From contig JAQXSY010000079.1 of the NCBI GenBank assembly GCA_029219205.1, positions 1-36,670 on the forward strand: DNA of 36,670 nt, in the 5' to 3' direction. The first letter of the stretch is position 1. Each line of letters starts with the position of its first letter. Below are positions 15,789-24,520 of the stretch, in pieces. Under the pieces are notes generated by a model. It saw only the letters and a list, made by a program, of their open reading frames with translations, did not search any database and had not been told where the DNA came from. This DNA is from Bacillota bacterium (lineage in GTDB: Bacteria > Bacillota > Clostridia > Oscillospirales > CAG-272). The position numbers and the translations under genes are program-made.

Positions 15789-16386
15789 GGTTTTGGGTGT
15801 GTCAAGAGACGCAACCGACGACGAGATCAAAAAAGCGTATCGCGAGCTTGCCAGAAAATATCATCCGGATAATTATGTAAACAACCCTTTGTCCGACCTT
15901 GTTGAGGAAAAGATGAAGGAAATAAACGAAGCTTACGACGAAATCCAGAAGCTGCGCGCTTCCGGGAAAACGGCAGAAGAAACGTACGGTTACGGCGAAT
16001 CCAGCGCACATTCCGGTGAATTTATCAGAATCAGAGAGCTTATTAACTCCGGTCAGTATGCAGATGCGGAGCTGCTGCTTGACGCGGTCGCGCAGAGCGA
16101 CAGAAATGCGGAATGGAATTTCCTCAAGGGCTGCGCTCTTACCAGGAGAGGATGGTATTATGACGCTCAGAAGTATTTTGAGACTGCGTGCTATATGGAT
16201 CCTTCGAATCAGGAATACAGAACTGCGCTGAACAATATACGCGCAAGCGCTTCAAACTACGGACGTGGCTACCGTACTTCGCACAGCTCGGGAGGAGAAT
16301 GCGGTGCGTGCGATATTTGTTCCGGACTTCTTTGCGCCGACTGTATGTGTGAATGCTGCGGAGGAGACCTGATCAACTGCTGTTGA
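15772..16386 (+). CDS. J-domain protein with TPR-like middle and cysteine-rich tail
   Basis: A 204-residue protein. Residues 1-65 are a complete J-domain ([20 protein letters not shown]) with the HPD triad at 31-33, so it can stimulate an Hsp70 such as DnaK. Residues 85-155 are helix pairs with TPR-like pattern ([20 protein letters not shown]). The last 28 residues contain ten cysteines in CxxC, CxC and CC groups, suited to binding zinc or another metal; canonical DnaJ has its zinc part in the middle instead. GGAG at 15761 lies a suitable distance from ATG 15772. A longer frame from 15706 lacks such a site. It overlaps the DUF5685 gene, and the pair forms a unit. It is not the general DnaJ chaperone. 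Confidence 0.85.
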   Translation: MSDPYKVLGVSRDATDDEIKKAYRELARKYHPDNYVNNPLSDLVEEKMKEINEAYDEIQKLRASGKTAEETYGYGESSAHSGEFIRIRELINSGQYADAELLLDAVAQSDRNAEWNFLKGCALTRRGWYYDAQKYFETACYMDPSNQEYRTALNNIRASASNYGRGYRTSHSSGGECGACDICSGLLCADCMCECCGGDLINCC

Positions 16387-16399
16387 TTTGAGTTAAGCT

Positions 16400-16975
16400 A
16401 TGAAAAAAACCAGAATAAAAACGAAAAATATTGCGTTGTCGGCGGTTCTTATAGCGCTCGGCGTCGTTATACTGTACATTGGTTCGATTATCAATGTGCT
16501 TGACTTGACTATGGCCGCCATAGCCTCGCTGATAATTTTTTTTACCGTAATCGAACTTCAGGGTAAATATCCTTATTTAATTTATGCGGCAACCGGGCTT
16601 TTGTCCGCGCTGATACTTCCCGATAAGTATGCCGCTGTCGTTTACATCCTTTTTGCAGGTATTTATCCGATATTCAAGGAGATGTTCGAACGGCTGCACA
16701 GTGTCATATGCTGGATACTAAAGCTTAGTATGTTCAATACGTCACTGCTGCTTACAATTGCGGTTTCGGTTTACGCTCTCCATATTGAAGACACGGGTCT
16801 CGGCTTTACGGCGGCGGTGTTACTGCTCGGCAACCTTGCGTTTGTACTGTACGATATTGCAATGACAAAGCTGATTACATTATATTTGATAAAACTCAGA
16901 AAACTCTTCGGGCTGTCGGATTTTTTTGAAGAAAAATCGAGCGCTTCGGAGAGAAAGGACGGCAATAAAAAATGA
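16400..16975 (+). CDS. Six-helix integral membrane protein, function unknown
   Basis: A 191-residue protein with a basic start (KKTRIKTKNIALSAVLIALG) and about six hydrophobic helices, then a basic and acidic cytoplasmic tail (LRKLFGLSDFFEEKSS). Size, helix number and the short lysine-rich N-terminus before helix 1 resemble substrate-binding S components of ECF-type vitamin transporters. No ligand motif is visible, so this is a weak guess. It starts 13 bp after the J-domain gene and overlaps yicC by four bases (ATGA), which suggests translational coupling with yicC. Confidence 0.7.
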   Translation: MKKTRIKTKNIALSAVLIALGVVILYIGSIINVLDLTMAAIASLIIFFTVIELQGKYPYLIYAATGLLSALILPDKYAAVVYILFAGIYPIFKEMFERLHSVICWILKLSMFNTSLLLTIAVSVYALHIEDTGLGFTAAVLLLGNLAFVLYDIAMTKLITLYLIKLRKLFGLSDFFEEKSSASERKDGNKK

Positions 16976-17859
16976 TAAGAAGCATGACTGCTTACGGAAG
17001 GGCGACCGGAAGCGCCGGAGGCAAGGAATACACGGTCGAACTGAAATCGGTGAACAACCGCTTTTTCGACTGTTCGGTAAAGATTCCGCGCCAGTACGGA
17101 TTCCTTGAGGAAAAAATTAAGGCGTTTATTCAGCAGAGCGGAATATCCCGCGGAAAGCTTGACGTGTTTATCGGTATCGACATCGTTGAAACCGAGGGAG
17201 TTATTATAAACCTTGACGAAGAATACGCCTCAAGCTATATTAGCGCGCTTAAGCGTTTGAGCGAGCGTTTCGGGCTGATAAATGACATAACGACGATGCG
17301 CGTCGCACAAAACCGGGATATTTTTACTATGAAAAAGCCCGAAGAGGATATGGAGCGCGATTGGGAAGAACTGCGCCCGATTCTTGAGGAGGCGATCGGC
17401 GCATATAACGCCGCGCGCGAGCGCGAAGGCGCAAATCTGAAGAACGATATGACGGAAAAGCTCGCTGTCATTTCGGAAAAGCTCGAAAAGATTAAGGAAA
17501 AGTCTGAGATTAATAAAAAATCTTATGAGGAAAAGCTTGAAAACCGACTCAGAGCAGTGCTCGACGGACTTGATATCGAGCTTGACGCAGGGCGCATACT
17601 TACAGAATGCGCGATCTTTGCCGACAAGATTGCCGTAGACGAGGAAACGGTGCGGCTCGAAAGCCATTTCGGAGCCTTTTTTGAGGCGCTTTCTTCCGAC
17701 GAGCCTGTCGGACGAAGAATTGATTTTCTGCTTCAGGAGATGAACCGCGAGGTCAATACGATCGGATCAAAATCCGTTGACAGCGACATTGCCAAGCTTG
17801 TCGTCGATTGCAAATGCGAGCTTGAAAAGATCCGTGAACAGATTCAGAATGTTGAATAA
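16972..17859 (+). CDS. yicC: YicC family endoribonuclease
   Basis: A 295-residue protein of normal family length. It starts with the hallmark MIRSMTAYGRA and VELKSVNNRFFDCSVKIPR. The C-terminal domain (DUF1732) has RIDFLLQEMNREVNTIGSKS and ends near KLVVDCKCELEKIREQIQNV, both typical. The middle (150-230) is a charged coiled coil. YicC proteins are metal-dependent endoribonucleases that shape small-RNA and mRNA turnover in E. coli and Bacillus; the role here is assumed to be similar. The order yicC-remA is conserved in Firmicutes. The gene overlaps the preceding membrane-protein stop by 4 bp. Confidence 0.9.
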   Translation: MIRSMTAYGRATGSAGGKEYTVELKSVNNRFFDCSVKIPRQYGFLEEKIKAFIQQSGISRGKLDVFIGIDIVETEGVIINLDEEYASSYISALKRLSERFGLINDITTMRVAQNRDIFTMKKPEEDMERDWEELRPILEEAIGAYNAAREREGANLKNDMTEKLAVISEKLEKIKEKSEINKKSYEEKLENRLRAVLDGLDIELDAGRILTECAIFADKIAVDEETVRLESHFGAFFEALSSDEPVGRRIDFLLQEMNREVNTIGSKSVDSDIAKLVVDCKCELEKIREQIQNVE

Positions 17860-17874
17860 GAGGGGCGCAGTAAA

Positions 17875-18147
17875 ATGAGATTTATAAACATTGGTTTTGG
17901 AAATATGGTTGCCGCGAACAGGATTGTTACGGTTGTAAGTCCGGATTCCGCACCGATAAAGCGGCTGACTCAGGACGCGCGCGACGCAGGCCGGGTTGTC
18001 GACGTTACCTGCGGACGCCGTACGCGTTCGGTAATCATAACCGACAGCGACCATGTTATTCTTTCGGCAATACAGACCGAAACGCTTTCCAACCGATTAA
18101 ACGGCGATACTTCCGACGGCGGCGACAGCGAGAGCGAGGAAGAATAA
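17875..18147 (+). CDS. remA: RemA family DNA-binding regulator (DUF370)
   Basis: A 90-residue protein with the strict DUF370 core: [40 protein letters not shown] and [20 protein letters not shown]. In Bacillus subtilis RemA is a ring-forming DNA-binding activator of extracellular matrix and osmoprotection genes. The last 15 residues are very acidic ([10 protein letters not shown]), a family-variable tail. It lies 15 bp after yicC with GGGGCG-type spacing before the ATG and is the last gene before a new promoter. Biofilm control in this organism is inference; the family call is firm. Confidence 0.93.
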   Translation: MRFINIGFGNMVAANRIVTVVSPDSAPIKRLTQDARDAGRVVDVTCGRRTRSVIITDSDHVILSAIQTETLSNRLNGDTSDGGDSESEEE

Positions 18148-18174
18148 TTTAAATCGGAAATCTGTGCCGAACCA

Positions 18175-18203
18175 TTGAAAAAATTGCGCTTGTGTGCTAC
18201 AAT
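18175..18203 (+). promoter_or_regulatory. Promoter of the rpoZ-priA-def-fmt unit
   Basis: TTGAAA (18175-18180) and TACAAT (18198-18203) are 17 bp apart. A second TATAAT-like box lies 6 bp further on. The rpoZ start is about 33 bp downstream. It sits in the 88-bp gap where gmk is found in many relatives. Confidence 0.55.
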
Positions 18204-18235
18204 ATGTATAATATAGTATGTTAGGAGCATGAATT

Positions 18236-18520
18236 ATGATATATCCTCCGCTCGAAGAGCTTATGCAAAACGGCAAATATAACCGATATATAATTGTTTC
18301 GGCAGTTGCAAAATGTGCACGCATGGTCACCGACGAATACGTTCAGCAGCGCGAATACGCTGAAAAGCTGCTTGCAAACAAGGAAACAGACAAGAGTCTC
18401 GCTTCGCTGATAAAGCGTGAGTACCGGAACGAAAAGGCGGTTAAAACTGCAATCAAGCGTCTGGCGCAGGGCGAATACCACATTGTCGACGAGTCAATAG
18501 ACAAAAACTGCAATACCTGA
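18236..18520 (+). CDS. rpoZ: RNA polymerase omega subunit, enlarged
   Basis: A 94-residue protein, longer than the usual 65-75 of Firmicutes. The first part (MIYPPLEELMQNGKYNRYII followed by VSAVAKCARMVTDE) matches the omega core, and KAVKTAIKRLAQGEYHIVDE matches the closing KPVxxAIxEIAxGK helix. Between them, residues about 37-67 form an extra charged helical stretch. Omega helps fold and hold the beta' subunit. AGGAG at 18223-18227 is 8 nt from the ATG. It stands directly before priA, as in other Clostridia, although coaBC, often in between, is missing. Identification is by the two end segments and the location. Confidence 0.8.
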   Translation: MIYPPLEELMQNGKYNRYIIVSAVAKCARMVTDEYVQQREYAEKLLANKETDKSLASLIKREYRNEKAVKTAIKRLAQGEYHIVDESIDKNCNT

Positions 18521-18534
18521 CGGAAGGTAATGCC

Positions 18535-21009
18535 ATGATAGAAAACGTCGCTGAGGTCCACGTACTTGACGCGCCTTTTCATGTCGACAAAGCGTACGAT
18601 TATGCGATTACGCCGGAGCTTGTCGGAAAGATATGCGTGGGCGGTTTTGTTTGCGTTCCTTTCGGCGGCAAGAACTCAAGACAGCTCGGACTTGTTACTG
18701 CGCTGAAAAGCGATTCGGATTTTGAAAAGATTAAACCGATTCATTCCATTGTTTTCAGTGAGATAACCTTAAGCGCCGAACAGCTCGGGATTGTAAACTA
18801 CATGAAAACACATACCTTCTGTACGACGGGAGACGCGGTCAGCGCGTTGCTCCCGCCTTCGGTTTTGTCGGGGATGCGCGATTATTACAGACTTTCGGAT
18901 CCTTCAGCGGAGCTCCCGGTCAAAGCGAATGAAAACGTAAAGAAGGTTCTTTTGTATTTAAAAAAGCACGAACGCTGCACTGAGAGCGATCTGATTAAAA
19001 AATTCGGGTCCGAAGTCGTTGAACTAATTAAAAATTACGTTGAAAAAGGAGTCCTTATCAGGACAACGGAGCTTGTCAAAAGTCTGAAATATAAGAGTAT
19101 TCTTACCGTATCGCTTAAAATCAGCCCGGAAGAAGCGTTGCTGGAAGCGGACAGACAGCGGTCTGTGAAACAGGCGGCGCTTTTGAGACTTCTGGTTGAT
19201 GAAGGACCGAAAACAATAAGCGAGCTTAAAGATCTGGGCTTTTCAAAAATTCAGGCAGAGTCGCTTGAGACGAAGGGCGCTGTAATGATTCAAATGCGCG
19301 ATACGTTCCGCGACCCTTACGAAACGGCTGCGTTTTCCGGAAAAAATGAAGAAAGTCCGCTGTCGGAAGCTCAGAATCGCGCGAAAGAAGAAATCAGCTC
19401 GATTTTAAACGAAGGCGGCGGCGCAAAGGCGGTTTTGCTGCGTGGAGTTACGGGAAGCGGAAAAACAAAGGTCATAAAGGCAATAATGGACGAAGTAATT
19501 GCCTCGGGATGCGGAGTGATTATGCTTGTGCCGGAAATCGGACTGACTCCGCAGGCAATTTCGGTTTTTAAGTCTTACTATAAGGACCGTGCGGTTGTGC
19601 TCCATTCTCAGCTGTCTGTCGGAGAACGCTACGACGCCTGGCTGAAGATTGCGGCGGGGGACGCCGACGTCTGCATAGGTACACGCTCGGCGGTTTTTGC
19701 TCCGTTTCGGAATCTCGGCCTGATTGTTATAGACGAGGAACAGGAGCACACGTACAAATCCGACATGAACCCCAAATATCATGCTCGGGACATTGCGCGA
19801 TTCCGCTGCGCATACCACGGCGCGATGATGCTTCTTGCATCTGCTACGCCGTCCGTTGAAAGTGAATACAGATCACGGGAGGGGCGTTACCGAGAGGTTG
19901 TTCTCAGCGAACGCTACGGAGACGCAAAGCTCCCGGAAGGGATAATTGCGGATATGCGCGAGGATACCGCAAACGGTAATTTGTCCGCCATCGGCTTGAA
20001 GCTTCGCACCGAGCTTGAGAAAACGCTTGCAAACGGAGAACAGGCGATCCTTTTTGTAAATCGGCGCGGGTATCACAATTTCGTGTCCTGCCCGGTTTGC
20101 GGAAATGTGATTATGTGTCCGCATTGCAGCGTGTCGTATACGTATCACGCTCTTAGGTCCTATACCGGTCAGACCGGAGGCTTCCTTCTCTGTCATTACT
20201 GCGGAAGCCGGGCGCCTGCACCGGAAAAGTGCCCTTCCTGCGGGAACGATAAGCTCCGCTATTACGGTTACGGCACTCAGAAGGTTGAAGAAGAGCTTGT
20301 GAATCTGTTTCCTGATGCCAAAATCATCCGGATGGACGCGGACACAACCTCCGCAAAATATGCGTACGATAACATAATCGGAGCGTTCAGACGAGGGGAA
20401 TACGACATACTTATCGGTACGCAGATGGTAACAAAAGGACATGATTTCCCGAATGTCACGCTTGTAGGCGTACTCAACGCGGATTATGCGCTTTATATTG
20501 ACGATTATCAGGCATATGAGCGCACTTTTTCTCTGATAACGCAGGTCGTCGGAAGGGCAGGACGGTCGGATAAACCGGGACGCGCCCTTATACAGACTTT
20601 TAATCCGGAGCATCCGGTGCTCAAGCTCGCGGCTAAGCAGGATTATACGTCGTTTTATGAAAGTGAGATTGTGCTCCGGCGGGCGCTTGTATTTCCGCCG
20701 TGCTGTGAGCTTGTGGAGGTATCTCTTTCTTCAACTTCGGAAGCCGAGCTCGGAACCGCTGCCGCCGCGTTCGGAGCGATGCTGAACGAAATGCATTCCG
20801 GCGAATACAGTGACGTTGAACTTATTATTTTCGGCCCGATTGACGCGCCGCTTTATAAAATAAACGAAAATTTCAAAAAAAACTTTGTAATAAAATGCCG
20901 TCTCAATGCGAGAACACGTGATTTTATCAGGACTCTTGCGATCGGATTTGAAAAAAAATACGGCAGGCGCATCTCTTTTTCGCTTGACGTAAATCCGAGT
21001 AATCTGTGA
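18535..21009 (+). CDS. priA: Primosomal replication restart helicase PriA
   Basis: An 824-residue superfamily 2 helicase that reloads the replisome at stalled forks. The N-terminal DNA-binding domain starts with VHVLDAPFHVDKAYDYAI. Walker A is GVTGSGKTKV (from residue 304), and motif II reads DEEQ (from residue 400), where E. coli has DEEH. The zinc region holds CPVCGNVIMCPHC and CHYCGSRAPAPEKCPSCG, eight cysteines in two clusters. Later motifs are RMDADTT, IGTQMVTKGHDFPNVTLVG and QVVGRAGRSDKPG. Length is normal. The ribosome binding site GGAAGG is well placed. It lies 14 bp after rpoZ and 22 bp before def. Confidence 0.95.
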   Translation: MIENVAEVHVLDAPFHVDKAYDYAITPELVGKICVGGFVCVPFGGKNSRQLGLVTALKSDSDFEKIKPIHSIVFSEITLSAEQLGIVNYMKTHTFCTTGDAVSALLPPSVLSGMRDYYRLSDPSAELPVKANENVKKVLLYLKKHERCTESDLIKKFGSEVVELIKNYVEKGVLIRTTELVKSLKYKSILTVSLKISPEEALLEADRQRSVKQAALLRLLVDEGPKTISELKDLGFSKIQAESLETKGAVMIQMRDTFRDPYETAAFSGKNEESPLSEAQNRAKEEISSILNEGGGAKAVLLRGVTGSGKTKVIKAIMDEVIASGCGVIMLVPEIGLTPQAISVFKSYYKDRAVVLHSQLSVGERYDAWLKIAAGDADVCIGTRSAVFAPFRNLGLIVIDEEQEHTYKSDMNPKYHARDIARFRCAYHGAMMLLASATPSVESEYRSREGRYREVVLSERYGDAKLPEGIIADMREDTANGNLSAIGLKLRTELEKTLANGEQAILFVNRRGYHNFVSCPVCGNVIMCPHCSVSYTYHALRSYTGQTGGFLLCHYCGSRAPAPEKCPSCGNDKLRYYGYGTQKVEEELVNLFPDAKIIRMDADTTSAKYAYDNIIGAFRRGEYDILIGTQMVTKGHDFPNVTLVGVLNADYALYIDDYQAYERTFSLITQVVGRAGRSDKPGRALIQTFNPEHPVLKLAAKQDYTSFYESEIVLRRALVFPPCCELVEVSLSSTSEAELGTAAAAFGAMLNEMHSGEYSDVELIIFGPIDAPLYKINENFKKNFVIKCRLNARTRDFIRTLAIGFEKKYGRRISFSLDVNPSNL

Positions 21010-21031
21010 GCGGTTTTGCGGGGGGAATAAA

Positions 21032-21511
21032 ATGGCTATACTGAATATCGTAAAGGAAGGCGACCCGATTTTAAGAAAGACGAGCCGCCGTGTTGATGAG
21101 ATTACGCCGCGCATAATCCGGCTGCTCGACGATATGCGCGATACTCTTCATGATGCAGAGGGCGCCGGACTTGCCGCTGTGCAGGTCGGAGTGCTTCGGC
21201 GTATTGTGCTCGTCGAAACAGAGCCGGGCGAGCTTATCGAGCTTATCAATCCGGTTATTATCGAAAGCTCCGGCCATCAGGAGGAGGTTGAAGGATGCCT
21301 GTCGGTTCCGGACGTATGGGGAATAACAAGCCGTCCGGAGAGCGTTACCGTACGCGCGCTTAACCGAAAGGGAGAGATTTTTACCGTTTCCGGAAACGGG
21401 CTTAAGGCGCGGGCGTTCTGTCATGAGCTTGATCACCTTGAAGGAAAGCTTTTTACCGACGACGCACTTCGCATTCTGACTGCGGAAGAGCTTAAGGAGC
21501 AGATTGACTGA
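21032..21511 (+). CDS. def: Peptide deformylase
   Basis: A 159-residue metalloenzyme that removes the formyl group from new protein chains. All three family motifs are present: GAGLAAVQVG (motif 1), EGCLSVPDVWG (motif 2, Cys metal ligand) and HELDHLEGKLF (motif 3, from residue 131, two His ligands and catalytic Glu). The N-terminus LNIVKEGDPILRKTSRRVDE is typical. It stands directly before fmt, which supplies the formyl group on the initiator tRNA, the usual pairing. GGGGGG precedes the ATG by 6 nt. Confidence 0.96.
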   Translation: MAILNIVKEGDPILRKTSRRVDEITPRIIRLLDDMRDTLHDAEGAGLAAVQVGVLRRIVLVETEPGELIELINPVIIESSGHQEEVEGCLSVPDVWGITSRPESVTVRALNRKGEIFTVSGNGLKARAFCHELDHLEGKLFTDDALRILTAEELKEQID

Positions 21512-21532
21512 ACCGGGAGGATCTGATTTTTT

Positions 21533-22462
21533 ATGAAGCTTTTGTTTATGGGAACTCCCGATTATGCCGGAACTATTCTGAAAACTCTTATTTCTGAAAA
21601 CCGCGGCGTTTCCGCCGTAGTTACTCAGCCGGATAAGCCCAAGGGACGCGGATATATTCTGACTCCGTCTCCCGTTAAAGAGATTGCGGAAAAACACGGG
21701 CTTCCCGTTTATCAGCCGTCCACGCTTAAAAGCGATGATTTTTATGCTTTGCTTAAAATGATTGCGCCCGACGCGATTATTGTTGCCGCCTACGGTAAGA
21801 TACTTCCTCAGAACGTGCTGGACTATCCTGCTTTCGGATGTATAAACGTACACGGCTCGCTGCTTCCGGCGTACAGGGGAGCGGCTCCGATTCAACGCGC
21901 GATTATCGAAGGAGAGCGTGAGACCGGAGTTACGATAATGAAAATGGACGCAGGAATCGACACGGGCGATATGTATCTGAAAACCGCAATTCCGATAAGC
22001 GACAGCGACGATTTCGGAACTCTTCACGACCGTTTGGCGGAAGCCGGCGCAAGGGCGCTTTGCGAAGTGCTTGATATGATTGAAGCCGGCACTGCCATAG
22101 CGACTCCTCAGCCTGAGAAAGGCGCAACTTATGCGTCAAAAATTGAAAAATGCGATACGGTTCTTGATTTTTCACAGAGTGCGAGAGCTGTTTTTAACCG
22201 TATACGCGGTCTTTCGCCGTTCCCTCTCTCATGCACGACGCAAAACGGCGCAATGATTAAGCCGGTGTCTGCCGAAATTGTCGGGGAAACGGGAAAATAC
22301 GGCGAATCCGGACAGGTTGTTTCCCTTGACGGAGGTATTACGGTCGCCTGCGGAGACGGTGCGATAATTATAAAGTCGCTGCTTCCTGCGGGCAAGGGAA
22401 GAATGTCCGCAGAAGATTTTATCCGCGGAAGAAAAATCGCAATCGGCGACGTTTTTATTTGA
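21533..22462 (+). CDS. fmt: Methionyl-tRNA formyltransferase
   Basis: A 309-residue enzyme using 10-formyl-tetrahydrofolate to formylate Met on initiator tRNA. LLFMGTPDYAGTILKTLI opens the Rossmann-like domain; CINVHGSLLPAYRGAAPIQR holds the catalytic Asn-His region, and GVTIMKMDAGIDTGDMY the third conserved Asp. The C-terminal OB-like domain (from about 205) binds tRNA and starts near FNRIRGLSPFPLS. Length is normal. The ribosome binding site is GGGAGG at about 21513. It is followed by 209 bp before recQ, a break in the usual order, where rsmB or a metallopeptidase gene often comes next. Confidence 0.95.
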   Translation: MKLLFMGTPDYAGTILKTLISENRGVSAVVTQPDKPKGRGYILTPSPVKEIAEKHGLPVYQPSTLKSDDFYALLKMIAPDAIIVAAYGKILPQNVLDYPAFGCINVHGSLLPAYRGAAPIQRAIIEGERETGVTIMKMDAGIDTGDMYLKTAIPISDSDDFGTLHDRLAEAGARALCEVLDMIEAGTAIATPQPEKGATYASKIEKCDTVLDFSQSARAVFNRIRGLSPFPLSCTTQNGAMIKPVSAEIVGETGKYGESGQVVSLDGGITVACGDGAIIIKSLLPAGKGRMSAEDFIRGRKIAIGDVFI

Positions 22463-22671
22463 CCGGCGGGTACGTGCCGAAATTTTGTCCCGATGCTTAC
22501 GTTAAGGCGTAAGACGCCTTGAGGCGCAAGCCTTTTGTACCTAATTACGGGGGGATTTCCGCGCAGCCTTTTTTGTACAGAAACGGCGTCCGGCATTTTT
22601 ATTACCCTCTGTTTGTTTTATATATCTGTTTTTGCATATGTCCGAATTAAAATAAACTTAAGTGAGAGACC
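22463..22671 (+). other. Gap between fmt and recQ with a small inverted-repeat cluster
   Basis: AAGGCG (22504-22509) pairs with CGCCTT (22515-22520), and the following GAGGCGCAAGCCTTTT gives a second small hairpin with four T. This could be a weak terminator of the rpoZ-fmt unit. No clear promoter box pair for recQ was found, although the sequence before it is A+T-rich. Confidence 0.35.
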
Positions 22672-24519
22672 ATGTTAAAAAAGAGCGATATTCTCAATGC
22701 AATGAAGCAATATTTCGGACATTCGTCGTTCAGAGATGGGCAGGAGCGCATCGTTGAACGTCTGCTTTGCGGCGGAGACGCGCTGTGCGTCATGCCGACG
22801 GGATCCGGAAAATCAATATGTTATCAGCTTCCGGCGCTTATGCTTGAAGGAATAACGGTTGTTGTGTCGCCGCTTATTGCTCTGATGAAGGATCAGGTTG
22901 CCTCTCTGATACAGTCCGGCGTCAGAGCAGCCTATATAAACAGCTCGCTGACGCCTGCGCAGTGCCGCAAAGCGCTTGAGAATATGGCTCGCGGAGTGTA
23001 CAAAATTGTGTATGTAGCGCCGGAACGGCTGCTTACCGACGATTTTCTGCGCGCCTGTTCGTCTTTGAACATTCCGCTTGTGGCGGTTGACGAAGCGCAC
23101 TGCGTTTCTCAATGGGGGCAGGATTTCCGTCCGAGCTACCTTAAAATTTCTGAATTTCTTTCGCTTCTGCCGGAGCGCCCGGCGGTTGCGGCATTTACCG
23201 CTACGGCGACTCCCGAAGTCAGACAGGATATTAAAAGCATGTTGGGTCTTAATTCGCCGCTTGAAATTACGACCGGATTTGACCGTCCAAACCTTTATTT
23301 TGGTGTCTCGGTTACACAGAATAAAGACAGCTCGTTTCTTGCGCTTTTGTCTGAAAGACGCGGAAAAAGCGGCATTGTTTACTGCATGACAAGGAAAAAT
23401 GTGGAAGAAGTATGCAGTATGCTCTGTCTGAACGGATATGACGCGACGCGGTATCATGCCGGTTTATCCGACGAGGAGCGCCGCGAAAATCAGGATGATT
23501 TTGTGTGCGACAGAAAAAGCATTATGGTTGCGACGAATGCGTTTGGAATGGGAATAGACAAATCAAACGTTTCGTTTGTAATTCATTACGGTATGCCGCT
23601 TAATTTGGAAAGTTATTATCAGGAAGCCGGAAGAGCCGGGCGCGACGGAAGCCGCGCGGATTGTATCCTTCTGTATGCTCCCCGCGATTATCATATGGCC
23701 AGGTTCATGATTGAAAACAGCTCCGCAGATAATCCCGAAACTGATGAAGAAACCAGAGAAGCGCTGAGGCAGAGGGATATGGAACGGCTTAAAAAAATGG
23801 TGTTCTACTGCCGTACGACCGACTGTCTCAGAGGATTTATACTCGAATATTTTGGAGAAAAAGCAGTGCGTGAATGCGGAAACTGCTCGTCCTGCATGAC
23901 AGAGTATGAAGTACGCGACATTACATACGAGAGCAGAATGATAATCGAATGCATAAAGGAGACTCACGAGCGTTTCGGAGCCTTGACCGTTACGGATATT
24001 CTGCTCGGACGCGATAACAACCGTATCGTAAAATACGGATTGGACACCTGTTTTACATACGGAAAACTGAGCGGCACTCCGGAAAGCGAAATACGGCGCA
24101 TGATAGACGAGCTTGTCATGACTGGTTATCTTGAGACGTCCGGCGAGGAATATCCGGTTATTCAGACGACCGGCTGTGCGAAAGGAATTTGTTCGGGCAA
24201 AGTCAATGTTACTTTGAAAGTGCCGAAAAAGCGTCCTGCCGCAGCTGCTTGCAAAAAGAAAAAACCTGCCGCCGCGCCGGCTGAGAACGAGGAACTGTTT
24301 GAACGTCTCAGACGCTTGCGCAAAAAGCTTGCTGACATTCAGAGCGTGCCTGCGTACGTTGTTTTTTCCGATTCAACTCTGCGCAGTATGTGTGCGCTGC
24401 TTCCTGCGAATATTGATCAGTTCGGAGAAGTTCAGGGAGTCGGTGCGGAAAAAAAAGAAAGATACGGCGATATATTTGTCATGGAGATCAATTCCTATTT
24501 GAAAGAAAACGGTGGATAA
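22672..24519 (+). CDS. recQ: RecQ family ATP-dependent DNA helicase
   Basis: A 615-residue 3'-5' helicase for recombination and fork repair. Walker A is PTGSGKS (42-48), DEAH begins at residue 140 in VAVDEAHCVSQWGQDFRPSY, and motif VI is YYQEAGRAGRDG. Zinc ligands are C-RTTD-C with CGNCSSC (about 383-410). A winged-helix RQC domain follows, and residues 545-615 are an HRDC domain (VQGVGAEKKERYGD). Between RQC and HRDC lies a low-complexity Lys/Pro/Ala linker. GTGAGAG precedes the ATG. Its stop lies 1 bp before hslO. Length and domain order are standard for bacterial RecQ. Confidence 0.93.
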   Translation: MLKKSDILNAMKQYFGHSSFRDGQERIVERLLCGGDALCVMPTGSGKSICYQLPALMLEGITVVVSPLIALMKDQVASLIQSGVRAAYINSSLTPAQCRKALENMARGVYKIVYVAPERLLTDDFLRACSSLNIPLVAVDEAHCVSQWGQDFRPSYLKISEFLSLLPERPAVAAFTATATPEVRQDIKSMLGLNSPLEITTGFDRPNLYFGVSVTQNKDSSFLALLSERRGKSGIVYCMTRKNVEEVCSMLCLNGYDATRYHAGLSDEERRENQDDFVCDRKSIMVATNAFGMGIDKSNVSFVIHYGMPLNLESYYQEAGRAGRDGSRADCILLYAPRDYHMARFMIENSSADNPETDEETREALRQRDMERLKKMVFYCRTTDCLRGFILEYFGEKAVRECGNCSSCMTEYEVRDITYESRMIIECIKETHERFGALTVTDILLGRDNNRIVKYGLDTCFTYGKLSGTPESEIRRMIDELVMTGYLETSGEEYPVIQTTGCAKGICSGKVNVTLKVPKKRPAAAACKKKKPAAAPAENEELFERLRRLRKKLADIQSVPAYVVFSDSTLRSMCALLPANIDQFGEVQGVGAEKKERYGDIFVMEINSYLKENGG

Positions 24520-24520
24520 A

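Noticed and set aside
21071..22027. Minus-strand frame of 318 codons
   Set aside because: Antisense to def and fmt, both of which have full motifs; no ribosome binding site or recognisable family.
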